Assembly (NCBI RefSeq): GCF_023149035.1
Contig: NZ_JAHXMY010000001.1
Location: 1,448,462 to 1,512,461 of the forward strand
Length of the DNA stretch: 64,000 nt
Direction of reading: 5' to 3'
Source: Microbacterium sp. EYE_78
GTDB lineage: Bacteria; Actinomycetota; Actinomycetes; Actinomycetales; Microbacteriaceae
The notes under the pieces were generated by a model. It had not been told where the DNA came from. It was given only the letters and a program-made list of their open reading frames with translations, and did no database searches. Position numbers and translations under genes: made by a program. Shown in pieces: positions 1 through 8,669 of the stretch (within the stretch, counting starts at the first letter, position 1; each line of letters opens with the position of its first letter).

Positions 1-1
1 G

Positions 2-952
2 ACTGTTGGTATCGGCGCCACAATCGCACTGTGCCTAGTAGGCGTCAATGTGGTTATAGCGCTCGCGGGTCGAATCCTTCAGGGGTGGCGACGTAACGCA
101 CTCATGATCGCCCTGTCGGTCGTAGGGCCACCACTTTCGCTTGTGCTCGTAGTCTTGTTCGTCGGGGCAGGAACCGATCCTGGCTTGATGGCAGTGCCAG
201 CTTCAATCTCCCTGGTAGTGGTTAGCCTGCTGACATGGGTCGCAGTGGCACGAATAGATCCTGCGACGGTGAAGCTTGCGTTGAGGACCACCCCTCGAAG
301 GGGTGACTTTTCAGATGCGCTCCAGATCGGCGCGGGTGGGATGCTGGTCGCGATTCTTGTGGCGCTTCTGATGCAAGCAGACAGACTTTCCCTTAGCTTC
401 CTGGCGTCTCCGGAAGCGCTGGCGGCTTACGCTCTAGTCGCGCCGATTTACCTCGCGGGGTGGGCTCTGTTGAATCCGCTCGCGATGAACCTCTGGCCGG
501 TCTACAGGCAGGAAATCTCGGACGGCACGTTCACTAGGCGCCGGCTATTGAGAGATGTGGGTCTTTTCGCTGCAATCGGCGGCATGGCCGGCTGTGCACT
601 CTTCGTTGGTGGACCCATCGCCGTATCGCTCGTGGCTGGGTCTAACGCCGATATCGTGCCGCTAAGCGTCTATGTCGGCTTCGCGCTGTTGCTTCTACTG
701 CAGGGTGCCGCCTTGCCCGCAGCGATGGTCTTGACCGACAAGAAGGGCTTCCGCTATCAGCCCATTCCATTCGCGCTCGCCGTGATCCTCAAAGCAGTGT
801 CATTGCCCTACTGCGTCGCAGTCGCCGGGCCTGCCGGACCAATCTTCGCAAGCGTCTTCGGTATTCTCGTTGGTCAATTTCCGCTGATGCTTCGGAAGGC
901 CAGTCAGCGCGCAACCGCAGGCGAGGAGGATCTCGATGACGAAGCTCGCTGA
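2..952 (+). CDS. Polysaccharide flippase (Wzx/MATE-like), 5' end cut by window
   Basis: The reading frame is open from the first complete codon and has no stop before 952, so the gene begins outside the window; about 316 residues are visible. The visible part is almost entirely hydrophobic, with about eight or nine membrane segments separated by short basic loops (for example TPRRGD and TRRRLLR), and ends in an acidic tail. This matches the C-terminal two thirds of Wzx/MurJ/MATE-type lipid-linked oligosaccharide flippases, usually 400-500 residues. Its stop overlaps the next gene by 17 nt, and a Wzy-type polymerase and glycosyltransferases follow, which supports flipping of undecaprenyl-linked repeat units across the membrane. 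Family assignment is by hydrophobic pattern and context, not by a decisive motif. Confidence 0.72.
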   Translation, partial: TVGIGATIALCLVGVNVVIALAGRILQGWRRNALMIALSVVGPPLSLVLVVLFVGAGTDPGLMAVPASISLVVVSLLTWVAVARIDPATVKLALRTTPRRGDFSDALQIGAGGMLVAILVALLMQADRLSLSFLASPEALAAYALVAPIYLAGWALLNPLAMNLWPVYRQEISDGTFTRRRLLRDVGLFAAIGGMAGCALFVGGPIAVSLVAGSNADIVPLSVYVGFALLLLLQGAALPAAMVLTDKKGFRYQPIPFALAVILKAVSLPYCVAVAGPAGPIFASVFGILVGQFPLMLRKASQRATAGEEDLDDEAR

Positions 953-2420
953 GCGTCGCCGCTTGCGGATACCTGGTCCCAGACCCACCGCTATTGCCGC
1001 CTACGTTGCGGTGCTTGTCGCGTACCTCCTTGTGGGCTTGTCCGTATCATCGGACCCGTCGCTCACCGCGGCGTATGGCGTAATCGCAGTATGTGCGCTG
1101 TCGATCGCGATCCTCGGCTTGCGGTCTCCCGTTGACAAGAGCGATCCCTTGGTCTGGATGAACATCGCTTTCGCGGTTATGTTCGGTCTGCATCCGATCG
1201 CGATGATCGAAACTGGAGTCCTCGAGCAGGCATACCACTTCCGGTTCTTTCTTGTCCCCACCTATCCTCAGGCAGCGGCTCTGGCTCTCCTCGCTACCAT
1301 CTCGTTCAACCTCGGATACTGGATCCATCGTGCATCCACGAGGGGAGGGGCAGGCATCTCCGCGCTGCCTCTCTTGCACTCCGGGAGCGAGGCCGTCGAT
1401 CTCTTGCGCTCTCGACTCGCGTCGAGGCTGGCCTGGTTGACTTTGCTCGTTTCTCTCGTTGCCTATAGTGCATTCGCGATCTCGGTGGGAACAAATCCAA
1501 TCGCCGCAATTCTCGGGGGGGCGCGAAGAGGTGAGGAGACCTCGTCAACGGCCTACCTGTATTACGCACCGCAGATGATCGGTCCGGCCACTCTCCTATT
1601 TTTGTACGCGGCACTGATTAGGCGGAAGTTCCCCCTCGGGGCTGTCGTGCTCGGCGCGGTTCAGTTGATTCTCTTTCTTCCAGGAGGCCAGCGCCTCGTC
1701 CTCCTGTTAACCCTTGTTCCCACCTTCCTTGCTTACTTCATGCTACAAAGGAAGCGTCTCGCGACGGGATTGCTGGTCGCTGGCACTCTGCCAATTTTGA
1801 CGCTCGTGATCGCTATGCGTGATCTTGGGGCCAATGTCGAGCTCGACATCTTTTCGGCTGTCGCGAGATTTGTTTCCAACCCGCAGGAGCAACTACTCGA
1901 ATTTGCCACCGGTGACGACACTGAGATGCTGGACGCGCTCGCGGTAGAACTCCAACTGGTTCCGTCGGCCATCCCCCACAGTCCGCTGTCCGTTCTTACA
2001 TCGACTCTTGCTGCGCCTATACCTAGCGCGTTCTGGTCAGGAAAGCCCCAGCCCGCCGACAGTCTGTTGAATGCGATCATCGTCGGGACGGACGCGAATA
2101 GCGCAGGGTTGGCTTACTCATTTGTGGGCGAGCTGTTCTACGATTCATCCTACTTCGGTGTGATCATCGGATTCCTCGTCGCCGGCGCTATTGCCGCTGG
2201 ATCGCGTGACTGGGTTCGCCGCGCGCAATCACCCGCGACGATCCTGATCTATTGTGCCCTGGTCCCTACATTCATCTCCCTGGTAAGGGGAAGCCTGGCA
2301 TACGCGCTAGCGCGTGCTCTCTTCACAGTTGGCCCACTAGTTGCGTACTCAATTGTCGAGCGTCGCCGTTTGTCGAGCCTGTACGCAGCCGACAACAGGA
2401 GTCAGAAGGTAATGTCTTGA
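936..2420 (+). CDS. O-antigen/exopolysaccharide repeat-unit polymerase (Wzy-like)
   Basis: A 494-residue polytopic membrane protein with about 11-12 predicted segments. A basic N-terminus is followed by paired helices, a long extracytoplasmic loop at roughly residues 310-380, and a late segment with SFVGELF followed by a hydrophobic FGVIIGFLVAG stretch. Such a Gly-Glu-aromatic element before a membrane helix is typical of Wzy-type polymerases. The start is ATG 936, preceded by GAGGAGG at 923-929, inside the end of the flippase gene. The protein likely polymerises flipped repeat units on the outer face of the membrane. The glycosyltransferase that follows overlaps its stop, consistent with one operon. 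Sequence divergence is normal for Wzy, so substrate cannot be inferred. Confidence 0.75.
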   Translation: MTKLAERRRLRIPGPRPTAIAAYVAVLVAYLLVGLSVSSDPSLTAAYGVIAVCALSIAILGLRSPVDKSDPLVWMNIAFAVMFGLHPIAMIETGVLEQAYHFRFFLVPTYPQAAALALLATISFNLGYWIHRASTRGGAGISALPLLHSGSEAVDLLRSRLASRLAWLTLLVSLVAYSAFAISVGTNPIAAILGGARRGEETSSTAYLYYAPQMIGPATLLFLYAALIRRKFPLGAVVLGAVQLILFLPGGQRLVLLLTLVPTFLAYFMLQRKRLATGLLVAGTLPILTLVIAMRDLGANVELDIFSAVARFVSNPQEQLLEFATGDDTEMLDALAVELQLVPSAIPHSPLSVLTSTLAAPIPSAFWSGKPQPADSLLNAIIVGTDANSAGLAYSFVGELFYDSSYFGVIIGFLVAGAIAAGSRDWVRRAQSPATILIYCALVPTFISLVRGSLAYALARALFTVGPLVAYSIVERRRLSSLYAADNRSQKVMS

Positions 2421-3670
2421 TTCGGACTTTTGTAGCGAATGCTGGCACTCACCCAGAGCCCATAGCGGCAGCAGCAGCCCTGGCGGTGAGGGGTGAGTTG
2501 GACCGATTAGCAACCGCGTCGATGTGGGCCCAGGACAGCACCCTCGGCCGCCTTGCGGAGTCCGCGACGCAGACGCGACCAGGCGAGGTCCTACGCCAGC
2601 GCGCCCTGCCGAGCGCGATAGCCGGATCGCACGTTCTCACAAGCGGCCTGCGCATGGAGTTCGTTTTCCAGATTCTGCTGCGCCTCAATGCGGGTGCGGC
2701 TGGGCGGATGTTGACGCGCCGCAATTCCATATTCCACCGCGGGGTGGCGCGGTACTTGTCCGTTAACAGCGCGGACTTGATCATTGCGCAGTCGACGTCC
2801 GCGCTAGCTGCTTTCGAGTCGTCAACTTCCGATACTTTCAAGGTGTTGCTCTATCCCCTGCCTGATCCTCGCTGGGTCAGGAATTATTTCGAGGAGGAGG
2901 CCCGCGCAAATCCGGGCTGGGCCCAGCACTTGCAGGGCCGGCGGGACAGTGAGCACCGCGTGAGGCTCCTGGAAAGAGAGATCGACATGGCCGATCTGAT
3001 TGTGACGCCCAGCACTTTCGCGGCTAGGTCCTTCGAGGGCCGCGGATGGACAAAGCCCGTTGTAGGAGTTCCTCTCGGCTGCGGCGTTCCTGATGCTGAG
3101 TTGCCGGTTCGCTCGGATGCCCGGGGTAAGTTGCGAGTGCTGTTTGCAGGCCAGTTCAATCAGCGCAAGGGAGCCAGCTACCTGCTTGAAGCATTCCGTG
3201 CAGTCGCCTCGCCTGGAGACGAATTGTGGATAGCCGGCCGCGTCCCTTCAGATCTGTTGCCGCTGCTCAGCGCAACCCGCGGTGTGCGGGTTCTCGGAGC
3301 TTTGCCTCAAGCGGAGCTGCGTCGGCGCATGGCAAGCGCCGATGTGCTTGTCTTGCCTACCCTGGCCGACGGGTTCGGTCTGGTCATCTCGGAGGCCATG
3401 AGTGTAGGTACACCGGTCATCACGACTCCCCACAGCGGAGGACCTGATGTGATCACCCATGGGATGGACGGCCTGATCGTCCCACCCCGCGACTCCTCAG
3501 CGCTCGCTGACGCTCTTGCCCTGCTCCGCGACGCGCCCCTCAGGCTGAAACTGTCGTCCAACGCGGCGCGAACTGCCGCAAGAAGGTCATGGGATGTTTA
3601 TGGCGATGAGCTTCTTGGCGCTATCGAGGCTGCGAGAGGCGCGATCGAGGGTGGAGGTGTTGACGAGTGA
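2417..3670 (+). CDS. Glycosyltransferase family 4-like (GT-B fold)
   Basis: A 417-residue GT-B glycosyltransferase. I place the start at TTG 2417 because AGAAGGT (2404-2410) lies six bases upstream and the codon overlaps the Wzy stop as TTGA; the open frame extends further up only inside the Wzy gene. The C-terminal half shows the GT4 signature: LFAGQFNQRKG, then ADVLVLPTLADGFGLV followed by ISEAMSVGTPVI, and HSGGPDVI. The usual E-x7-E motif is present as D-x7-E. These residues bind the nucleotide-sugar donor. The role is presumably addition of one sugar to the lipid-linked repeat unit at the cytoplasmic membrane face. Donor and acceptor are unknown. It is translationally coupled to the genes on both sides. 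Confidence 0.85.
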   Translation: MIRTFVANAGTHPEPIAAAAALAVRGELDRLATASMWAQDSTLGRLAESATQTRPGEVLRQRALPSAIAGSHVLTSGLRMEFVFQILLRLNAGAAGRMLTRRNSIFHRGVARYLSVNSADLIIAQSTSALAAFESSTSDTFKVLLYPLPDPRWVRNYFEEEARANPGWAQHLQGRRDSEHRVRLLEREIDMADLIVTPSTFAARSFEGRGWTKPVVGVPLGCGVPDAELPVRSDARGKLRVLFAGQFNQRKGASYLLEAFRAVASPGDELWIAGRVPSDLLPLLSATRGVRVLGALPQAELRRRMASADVLVLPTLADGFGLVISEAMSVGTPVITTPHSGGPDVITHGMDGLIVPPRDSSALADALALLRDAPLRLKLSSNAARTAARRSWDVYGDELLGAIEAARGAIEGGGVDE

Positions 3671-4686
3671 AGCGATCCCAGCCTGAGGTGTTCGTGTTCG
3701 ACCCCAATTCGTTCAATTCCTACGGGCTTGAACTCGCGGACGTTCTGAGCGACGACGGTTTCGCGGTCACGCACCTCGGACACCGCGCATCCGAATTGCG
3801 TCCGAGGTCAGCGAGGTCATGCGTTGTGTTCGGGTCGAAAGTCCCGATCCGTGGTCTGGTCAGCGTTGCTGCGCGGATGTCGCGGACGCGGAACGCGACG
3901 CTCATCGTCGCTTGGGCTCCCACCCCCGCGCACGTCCTTCTGGCACGTGCCCTCAGCTCGCTTTGTTCTCGTCTATTCATCGTGGAACACAATCCGCGGT
4001 CGGGGAGAGACAACTCCGCCCACGATCAGTCCTTCCAGAAGCTCACACTTTCTCCTAGGGCGAGTGTCGTTCGACACGGAGCAGAGCGCGAGCTTTCGAT
4101 GGGCGAAGTTGGGCATCCGGCCTACTCCACCTTCGCTTCCGTTTATGGGAGCGCGGGACGTTCCGCAGCCCCTCGGTGGGACTACATCTTTTTTGGCACC
4201 GCCAGGCGAGATAAGGGTGTCCAGCACCTTCCGCGCCTGGCGCGGGAGCTACGAACTGTGGGTAAGTCTCTTGCGATTCGTGTGGGGCGCTGTAGCCCGC
4301 AGGAAGCGCAGTTCTTGAGAGCAATTGCCGATGCGGATGTGGTCGTTGGTGAGACCACCCATATCTCCGAACGCCGACTTGCGGCCGACCTTGAGCGCTC
4401 GGGGGCGATTCTGGCGCCGTATTCCGAGGTGACCACTTCGGGTTCCGCCATCCTTGGGGCGACGTTCGGACTGCCCGTCCTGATGCTGGAATCACCGAGC
4501 ATGCGGTGGTTGTTGGGACATGACATGCCTGACGATGTTGACATGCTCGTCAGCAGGGCGACTTCGGGGCAGGCGGTGTCCGCTCGCCTGAGCGCAACGG
4601 GCATCAATGAGAGGTGCGCTTCGAGTTGGAGGCAACTGCTTCCCCCTCCGGTCGGAGAAAGGGCCCCAGCGGGCGTCATCGATTGA
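3667..4686 (+). CDS. Glycosyltransferase-like protein, GT-B type, degenerate motif
   Basis: A 339-residue protein that starts at GTG 3667, overlapping the previous stop as GTGA, with GGAGGT at 3653-3658. The second half resembles the donor-binding half of GT-B enzymes: a strand and glycine turn at YIFFGTARRDKG, then ADVVVGETTHIS, and SGSAILGATFGLPVLMLE, where a GT4 enzyme would normally carry an E-x7-E element. Here the first of these is not obvious, so activity is uncertain. The N-terminal half has alternating strand-helix segments but no clear motif. It is the last gene of the polysaccharide operon; the next gene (rplM) has its own promoter. It could be a divergent glycosyltransferase or an accessory protein; family assignment is inference. 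Confidence 0.55.
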   Translation: MKRSQPEVFVFDPNSFNSYGLELADVLSDDGFAVTHLGHRASELRPRSARSCVVFGSKVPIRGLVSVAARMSRTRNATLIVAWAPTPAHVLLARALSSLCSRLFIVEHNPRSGRDNSAHDQSFQKLTLSPRASVVRHGAERELSMGEVGHPAYSTFASVYGSAGRSAAPRWDYIFFGTARRDKGVQHLPRLARELRTVGKSLAIRVGRCSPQEAQFLRAIADADVVVGETTHISERRLAADLERSGAILAPYSEVTTSGSAILGATFGLPVLMLESPSMRWLLGHDMPDDVDMLVSRATSGQAVSARLSATGINERCASSWRQLLPPPVGERAPAGVID

Positions 4687-4712
4687 GTTCGTACCCGTCT
4701 AGAGGGTACACT
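4683..4712 (+). promoter_or_regulatory. Candidate rplM-rpsI promoter with long leader
   Basis: TTGAGT (4683-4688, overlapping the upstream stop) and TACACT (4707-4712) are separated by 18 bases. Transcription would start near 4719, leaving a leader of about 135 nt before rplM at 4854. GTACCC/GGGTAC (4691-4696 and 4704-4709) forms an inverted repeat across the spacer and -10 box. A structured autoregulatory leader is possible but not shown. Confidence 0.5.
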
Positions 4713-4853
4713 GCTAGCTGATGCCTGCGCCCTGCTGGCCTGGCACCGCGAACGTGAGCCCTCCACTGGCGTGTTCGACCGGCATCCCGAGCGAACCACC
4801 CCGGAGTGGGATTCACGAACCTCTCCGTTCGAATCAATGAAAGCAGCACTACA

Positions 4854-5300
4854 GTGACGCGCACATTCACGCCCAAGGCTGGTGAGATCACCCGCGAGTG
4901 GGTGGTCATCGACGCAACCGACGTCGTCCTCGGCCGCCTCGCCTCGCACGCCGCGACCATGCTCCGCGGCAAGCACAAGCCCACCTTCGCGAACCACGTC
5001 GACACCGGCGACTTCGTGATCATCATCAACGCCGACAAGGTGGCCCTGACCGGCCAGAAGCTCGAGCAGAAGAAGGCCTACCGCCACTCGGGTTACCCGG
5101 GCGGCCTCAAGTCGGTCACCTACTCCGAGCTCCTCGAGAAGAACCCGGTCCGCGCCGTCGAGAAGGCCGTCCGCGGCATGCTCCCCAAGAACAGCCTGGG
5201 TCGCCAGCAGCTGTCGAAGCTGAAGGTCTACCGCGGTGCCGAGCACCCGCACGCGGCCCAGCAGCCCACCACGTACACCTTCGACCAGGTCGCCCAGTAA
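4854..5300 (+). CDS. rplM: 50S ribosomal protein L13
   Basis: The product is 148 residues, the normal length for L13. The start is GTG 4854, giving [20 protein letters not shown]; the longer open frame upstream lacks any family similarity. L13 landmarks are present: [34 protein letters not shown] and the basic [10 protein letters not shown] segment. L13 is an early-assembling protein of the large ribosomal subunit, binding 23S rRNA. It is followed after 29 bases by rpsI, the conserved L13-S9 operon. The ribosome binding site is weak, which fits possible translational control through the long leader. Confidence 0.98.
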   Translation: MTRTFTPKAGEITREWVVIDATDVVLGRLASHAATMLRGKHKPTFANHVDTGDFVIIINADKVALTGQKLEQKKAYRHSGYPGGLKSVTYSELLEKNPVRAVEKAVRGMLPKNSLGRQQLSKLKVYRGAEHPHAAQQPTTYTFDQVAQ

Positions 5301-5329
5301 GCGCCGCCGAGAAGAACAAGGATCATCTA

Positions 5330-5815
5330 ATGGCGAAGATCGCTGACTCCCTCGACCAGACTCCCGAGAACTACTCGACCGAGACGCCGGCTGCCGCTGA
5401 GGCCGCCCCGGCACGTCCCGTGCTCTCAGTCCCCGGTGCCGCCGTCGGCCGCCGCAAGCAGGCCATCGCCCGCGTGCGTCTGGTCCCCGGCTCGGGCACC
5501 ATCACGGTGAACGGCCGCACGATCGAGGACTACTTCCCCAACAAGCTGCACCAGCAGCTGATCAACGACCCGTTCACGGTCCTCGGCCTCGCCGGTGGCT
5601 ACGACGTGATCGCCCGCATCTCGGGTGGTGGCCCCTCGGGCCAGGCCGGCGCCCTGCGCCTCGGCATCGCGCGGTCGCTGAACCAGATCGACGAAGAGAA
5701 CAACCGCCCGACCCTGAAGAAGGCCGGCTTCCTCTCCCGTGACGCTCGCGTCAAGGAGCGCAAGAAGGCCGGTCTCAAGAAGGCGCGTAAGGCTCCTCAG
5801 TACTCGAAGCGTTAA
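5330..5815 (+). CDS. rpsI: 30S ribosomal protein S9
   Basis: The product is 161 residues, with ATG 5330 preceded by AAGGA at 5318-5322. The first 35 or so residues form an Ala/Glu/Pro-rich extension that is common in actinobacterial S9. The conserved S9 body starts at [15 protein letters not shown] and includes ITVNGR, YFPN, a Gly-rich [17 protein letters not shown] segment and the basic C-terminus ending YSKR, whose last residues reach the P-site tRNA in the small subunit. It lies directly downstream of rplM, and glmM begins eight bases after its stop, so the three are probably co-transcribed. Confidence 0.98.
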   Translation: MAKIADSLDQTPENYSTETPAAAEAAPARPVLSVPGAAVGRRKQAIARVRLVPGSGTITVNGRTIEDYFPNKLHQQLINDPFTVLGLAGGYDVIARISGGGPSGQAGALRLGIARSLNQIDEENNRPTLKKAGFLSRDARVKERKKAGLKKARKAPQYSKR

Positions 5816-5822
5816 TCCTTCG

Positions 5823-7166
5823 ATGGCACTGTTCGGGACGGACGGTGTGCGGGGCCTCGCGAACGGCCCCCTCACCGCCGATCTCGCGCTCACCCTGGCC
5901 CAGGCGACCGCGGTCGTCCTGGGCCAGGGTCGTATCGCGGACGCTCGCAAAGCCTCGGGCAGGCGGCTGACCGCCGTCGTCGCGCGTGATCCGCGCGTGT
6001 CGGGGCACTTCATCTCGGCCGCCGTCGCGGCCGGCCTCGCCTCATCCGGCGTGGACGTGCTCGACGCCGGCGTCTTGCCGACCCCGGCAGCTGCGTTCCT
6101 CGTCGGCGACATCGACGCCGACTTCGGCGTGATGATCTCGGCGTCCCACAACCCGGCGCCCGACAACGGCATCAAGATCTTCGCGCGCGGCGGCGTCAAG
6201 CTGCCCGACGTCGTCGAGCAGCGCATCGAAGAGGCCATGACCGGGCCCAAGCTGCTGCCCACCGGGGGAGCGGTCGGCCGCATCAGCCGCTTCTCCGACG
6301 CCGAGGACCGCTACGTCGTCCACCTGCTCGCATCGCTGCGCACGAGCCTGCGCGGCCTGCACGTGGTGCTCGACTGCGCCAACGGCGCCGCCTCGGGCGT
6401 CTCGCCGGAGACCTTCCGGGACGCCGGGGCCAAGGTCACCGTCATCGGCGCCGACCCCGACGGCCTCAACATCAACGACGGTGTCGGGTCGACCCACCTC
6501 GACCACCTCGCCGCTGAGGTCGTCCGCACCGGAGCCGACCTCGGCATCGCCCACGACGGTGACGCGGACCGCTGCCTCGCCGTCGACGCCGATGGCCGCA
6601 TCATCGACGGCGATCAGATCATGGCGATCCTCGCCGTCTCGATGAAGCAGCGCGGGCTGCTGCACGACGACACGCTCGTCGCGACGGTGATGAGCAACCT
6701 CGGCCTCCACCGCGCGATGGCCGAGCACGGCATCCATCTTGAGACGACTGCCGTCGGCGACCGCTACGTGCTCGAGCGGATGAACCAGGGGAAGTTCTCG
6801 CTCGGTGGCGAGCAGAGCGGCCACGTCATCATGAGCGAGTACGCCACCACCGGCGACGGCTTGCTGACCGGTCTGCACTTGGCGGCGGAGATCGCGCGGA
6901 CGCGCAAGCCACTGTCGGAGCTCGCGAAGGTGATGACGGTGTTCCCGCAGACGCTCGTCAACGTGAAGGGCGTCGAGCGGTCGCGGGCGACGGACCCGGA
7001 TGTGGTCGAGGCTGTCGCTGCGGCTGAAGCCGAACTTGGAGAATCCGGTCGGGTGCTGCTGCGTCCGTCGGGGACCGAGCCGCTCGTGCGCGTCATGGTC
7101 GAGGCGTCGTCGGAGACGGCGGCGTACCGCGTTGCGGAGCGACTGGCGGAGATCGTGCGGGGCTGA
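5823..7166 (+). CDS. glmM: Phosphoglucosamine mutase
   Basis: The product is 447 residues starting at ATG 5823; the open frame upstream is the rpsI region and has no relatedness. The enzyme converts glucosamine-6-phosphate to glucosamine-1-phosphate on the route to UDP-GlcNAc for peptidoglycan. All four alpha-D-phosphohexomutase motifs are visible: the phosphoserine loop ISASHNP at residues 105-111 (Ser107), the metal loop DGDADR at 245-250, the sugar-binding GGEQSGH at 328-334, and the phosphate-binding RPSGTEP at 414-420. The substrate-supplying enzyme glmS lies at 31.8 kb in this window. The last 72 bases of the gene are duplicated at 8278-8349. Confidence 0.98.
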   Translation: MALFGTDGVRGLANGPLTADLALTLAQATAVVLGQGRIADARKASGRRLTAVVARDPRVSGHFISAAVAAGLASSGVDVLDAGVLPTPAAAFLVGDIDADFGVMISASHNPAPDNGIKIFARGGVKLPDVVEQRIEEAMTGPKLLPTGGAVGRISRFSDAEDRYVVHLLASLRTSLRGLHVVLDCANGAASGVSPETFRDAGAKVTVIGADPDGLNINDGVGSTHLDHLAAEVVRTGADLGIAHDGDADRCLAVDADGRIIDGDQIMAILAVSMKQRGLLHDDTLVATVMSNLGLHRAMAEHGIHLETTAVGDRYVLERMNQGKFSLGGEQSGHVIMSEYATTGDGLLTGLHLAAEIARTRKPLSELAKVMTVFPQTLVNVKGVERSRATDPDVVEAVAAAEAELGESGRVLLRPSGTEPLVRVMVEASSETAAYRVAERLAEIVRG

Positions 7167-7192
7167 CCCGGCGTGCGCCGGCGACGGCGGGA
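7095..7192 (+). repeat. Direct repeat copy A: end of glmM plus 26 bp downstream
   Basis: This stretch covers the last 24 codons of glmM and the first bases after its stop. It matches 8278-8375 with, by my count, four differences in the 72 coding bases and four in the next 26. The two copies bracket the lipoprotein gene and an acyltransferase remnant. Confidence 0.85.
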
Positions 7193-7214
7193 AATGGCCC
7201 GGCCTCAGTGCCGC

Positions 7215-7220
7215 TAGGTT
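7215..7220 (+). promoter_or_regulatory. -10 box of leaderless lipoprotein gene
   Basis: TAGGTT lies six bases before ATG 7227, so transcription would start at or next to the start codon. It also argues against the in-frame GTG at 7221. Confidence 0.55.
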
Positions 7221-7226
7221 GTGCCT

Positions 7227-7880
7227 ATGAGACATCGCTGTGCGGTCATGTTCGCCGCCGCTTTACTCGTGCTGACCGGATGCACCGCCGTTGGTACGAA
7301 TGGAGCCGGCTCGCTCTCCTCTGGCGCCATCCCGTCATCGGCCGCCAGCTCACCTAGCCCGACGCCGACCATCGATCCTGGGCCGGTTGAGCTTTCAGCT
7401 GAGGAGGCCGCCCGGCGATACCTCGCAATCATGTGCGATCGGAACGCAGCCGTTCATCGTGTCGGCGACGCCTTCGCTGACCAAGAAGACGCTTACTGGG
7501 CGGGCGACGCCACAGATGTGGCACCTGTCAACGACGCTGCAGCGGACGCGCAACTCGTGGGTCGCAGGACTGTTGAGCTCATCGACGACTCGTACTACGT
7601 GTGGCCTGAGGGGATCTCGGAACATCTAAAGGTGCTGAGGGCATCGGAGCTCGCGGATGCGGTGATTCTTGACGCCTGGGCTTCCGCGCGTTCGTTCGAC
7701 GAAGCTATGCAGCTTGAGTGGCCGACCTCGGACGCGGCGGCTAGCGCGCAGGAGATTCGATACCTCCTGGACCTCCCCGCGAACACAGATTCGTCATGCG
7801 CAGGGTTCGAAGGCGCCGGCAAGAAATTGCACAGTGAGATGTTGGAGCGAGAAGAGTACTTGGCTCAGTTCGCCGAGTGA
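7227..7880 (+). CDS. Putative lipoprotein of unknown function
   Basis: The product is 217 residues with a lipoprotein signal peptide: basic MRHRC, a hydrophobic core and the lipobox LTGC with the lipidated cysteine at residue 19. A Ser/Pro/Thr-rich linker (about 20-55) leads to a helical, acidic domain rich in Ala, Asp and Glu with no family I recognise; two later cysteines (MCD, SSCAG) could form a disulfide. It is expected on the outer face of the cytoplasmic membrane. Codon use is less GC-biased than in glmM. The gene sits between two copies of the glmM 3' end, so it may have arrived as a cassette. ATG 7227 is chosen because a -10 box lies six bases upstream. Confidence 0.75.
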   Translation: MRHRCAVMFAAALLVLTGCTAVGTNGAGSLSSGAIPSSAASSPSPTPTIDPGPVELSAEEAARRYLAIMCDRNAAVHRVGDAFADQEDAYWAGDATDVAPVNDAAADAQLVGRRTVELIDDSYYVWPEGISEHLKVLRASELADAVILDAWASARSFDEAMQLEWPTSDAAASAQEIRYLLDLPANTDSSCAGFEGAGKKLHSEMLEREEYLAQFAE

Positions 7881-7926
7881 GTCTTTTCCCGGGCATCTGT
7901 GATGGACGGACGACTCACCAGTTGAT

Positions 7927-8235
7927 TCATCGCGACGCCCCGTTCGCCCACGGCGCCACCGGCGACCGCGCGACCGCGACCCCGCTCGCCGTCGACCCGA
8001 TGAGCCCGATACCAGCGCCGCCCACTTGTCGAAGCCGTCGATGAGGAACGGCGCCCACAGGATCGCGCCGTGTGTCAGGACTACCACGAATCCGATCCGT
8101 GCGACCCTGGTGAAGATCGCGCCGGCACGTCCCCACGGCACGGCACGCGCCAGCAACGTCAGGGCGGCCGCGAGCAGCACGACGCCGATGAGCCCCCGTT
8201 GCGACAGGCGCAGGCGCAGTTGGATGTGATGCGCG
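7927..8235 (-). pseudogene. Acyltransferase family 3 remnant with frameshift
   Basis: Read on the minus strand, this stretch encodes ARAVPWGRAGAI, RIGFVVVLTHGAILW and GFDKWAALV, then, after a one-base frame change near 8011-8013, IGLIGSTASGVAVARSPVA and a stop at 7927. It is strongly similar to the C-terminal 100 residues of the intact acyltransferase at 11091-12074, at both protein and DNA level, for example GFDKWAALV in both. Restoring one base (GTG to GT in the alanine-leucine-valine run) rejoins the frames. No start or N-terminal three quarters is present, so this is a truncated, frameshifted fragment. It is probably debris brought in with the flanking glmM duplicate. Confidence 0.8.
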
Positions 8236-8277
8236 GCCCCGCCGTCGGCGACGACAGCAGCGCGGGGATTGCGGAGC

Positions 8278-8375
8278 ATGGTCGAGGCGTCATCGGAGAC
8301 GGCGGCGTACCGCGTTGCGGAGCGACTCGCGGAGGTCGTGCGCGGCTGACGCAGCTTGCGCCCGCGACGGCGGGA
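8278..8375 (+). repeat. Direct repeat copy B: orphan glmM 3' end
   Basis: It encodes the last 24 codons of a glmM-like gene, [20 protein letters not shown] then VRG and stop, with no gene upstream. The differences from the real glmM end are mostly synonymous (TCG/TCA, CTG/CTC, CGG/CGC) plus Ile to Val, as expected of a related but separate allele rather than a fresh duplication. Confidence 0.85.
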
Positions 8376-8656
8376 GGCAGGAGGTCGACGCGCCTCCCCA
8401 GGGAGCGGCGACCTCATCCGGCGACCAGCGGCGACGGTGCCGGCGGCTTGCGGAGCCTCCCCTCGAGGCCGACGCTACGCCTGTTCTGCCCCACAAGATA
8501 GGGACAGCGGCGCGCGGGAGCGACGACCCTACGGTGGGCCCTGTGGGAGCCCCGTCTTCTGGGCCAGCGCGTCCCCCGTGCGCCGGCCGGCGGGGTTCCC
8601 ACCTCGGCCGGATGATGAGCCGAGAGCCAGGGATGGCAGTTTCTGCCATCGGGGCG
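8376..8656. other. Intergenic stretch, no gene supported
   Basis: Open frames here are short, rich in Arg/Pro/Gly and resemble nothing I know; all look like GC-driven shadows. The stretch ends in the promoter of the TetR gene. I see no terminator, tRNA or convincing repeat. Confidence 0.5.
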
Positions 8657-8662
8657 TAGCGT
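8657..8662 (+). promoter_or_regulatory. -10 box of leaderless tetR gene
   Basis: TAGCGT lies seven bases before GTG 8670, which would make the mRNA start at the initiation codon. Confidence 0.5.
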
Positions 8663-8669
8663 CGGAAGC

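Noticed and set aside
7221..7229. GTG 7221 as start of the lipoprotein gene
   Set aside because: It directly abuts the TAGGTT -10 box and would precede the transcript start; ATG 7227 fits a leaderless mRNA and signal peptide.
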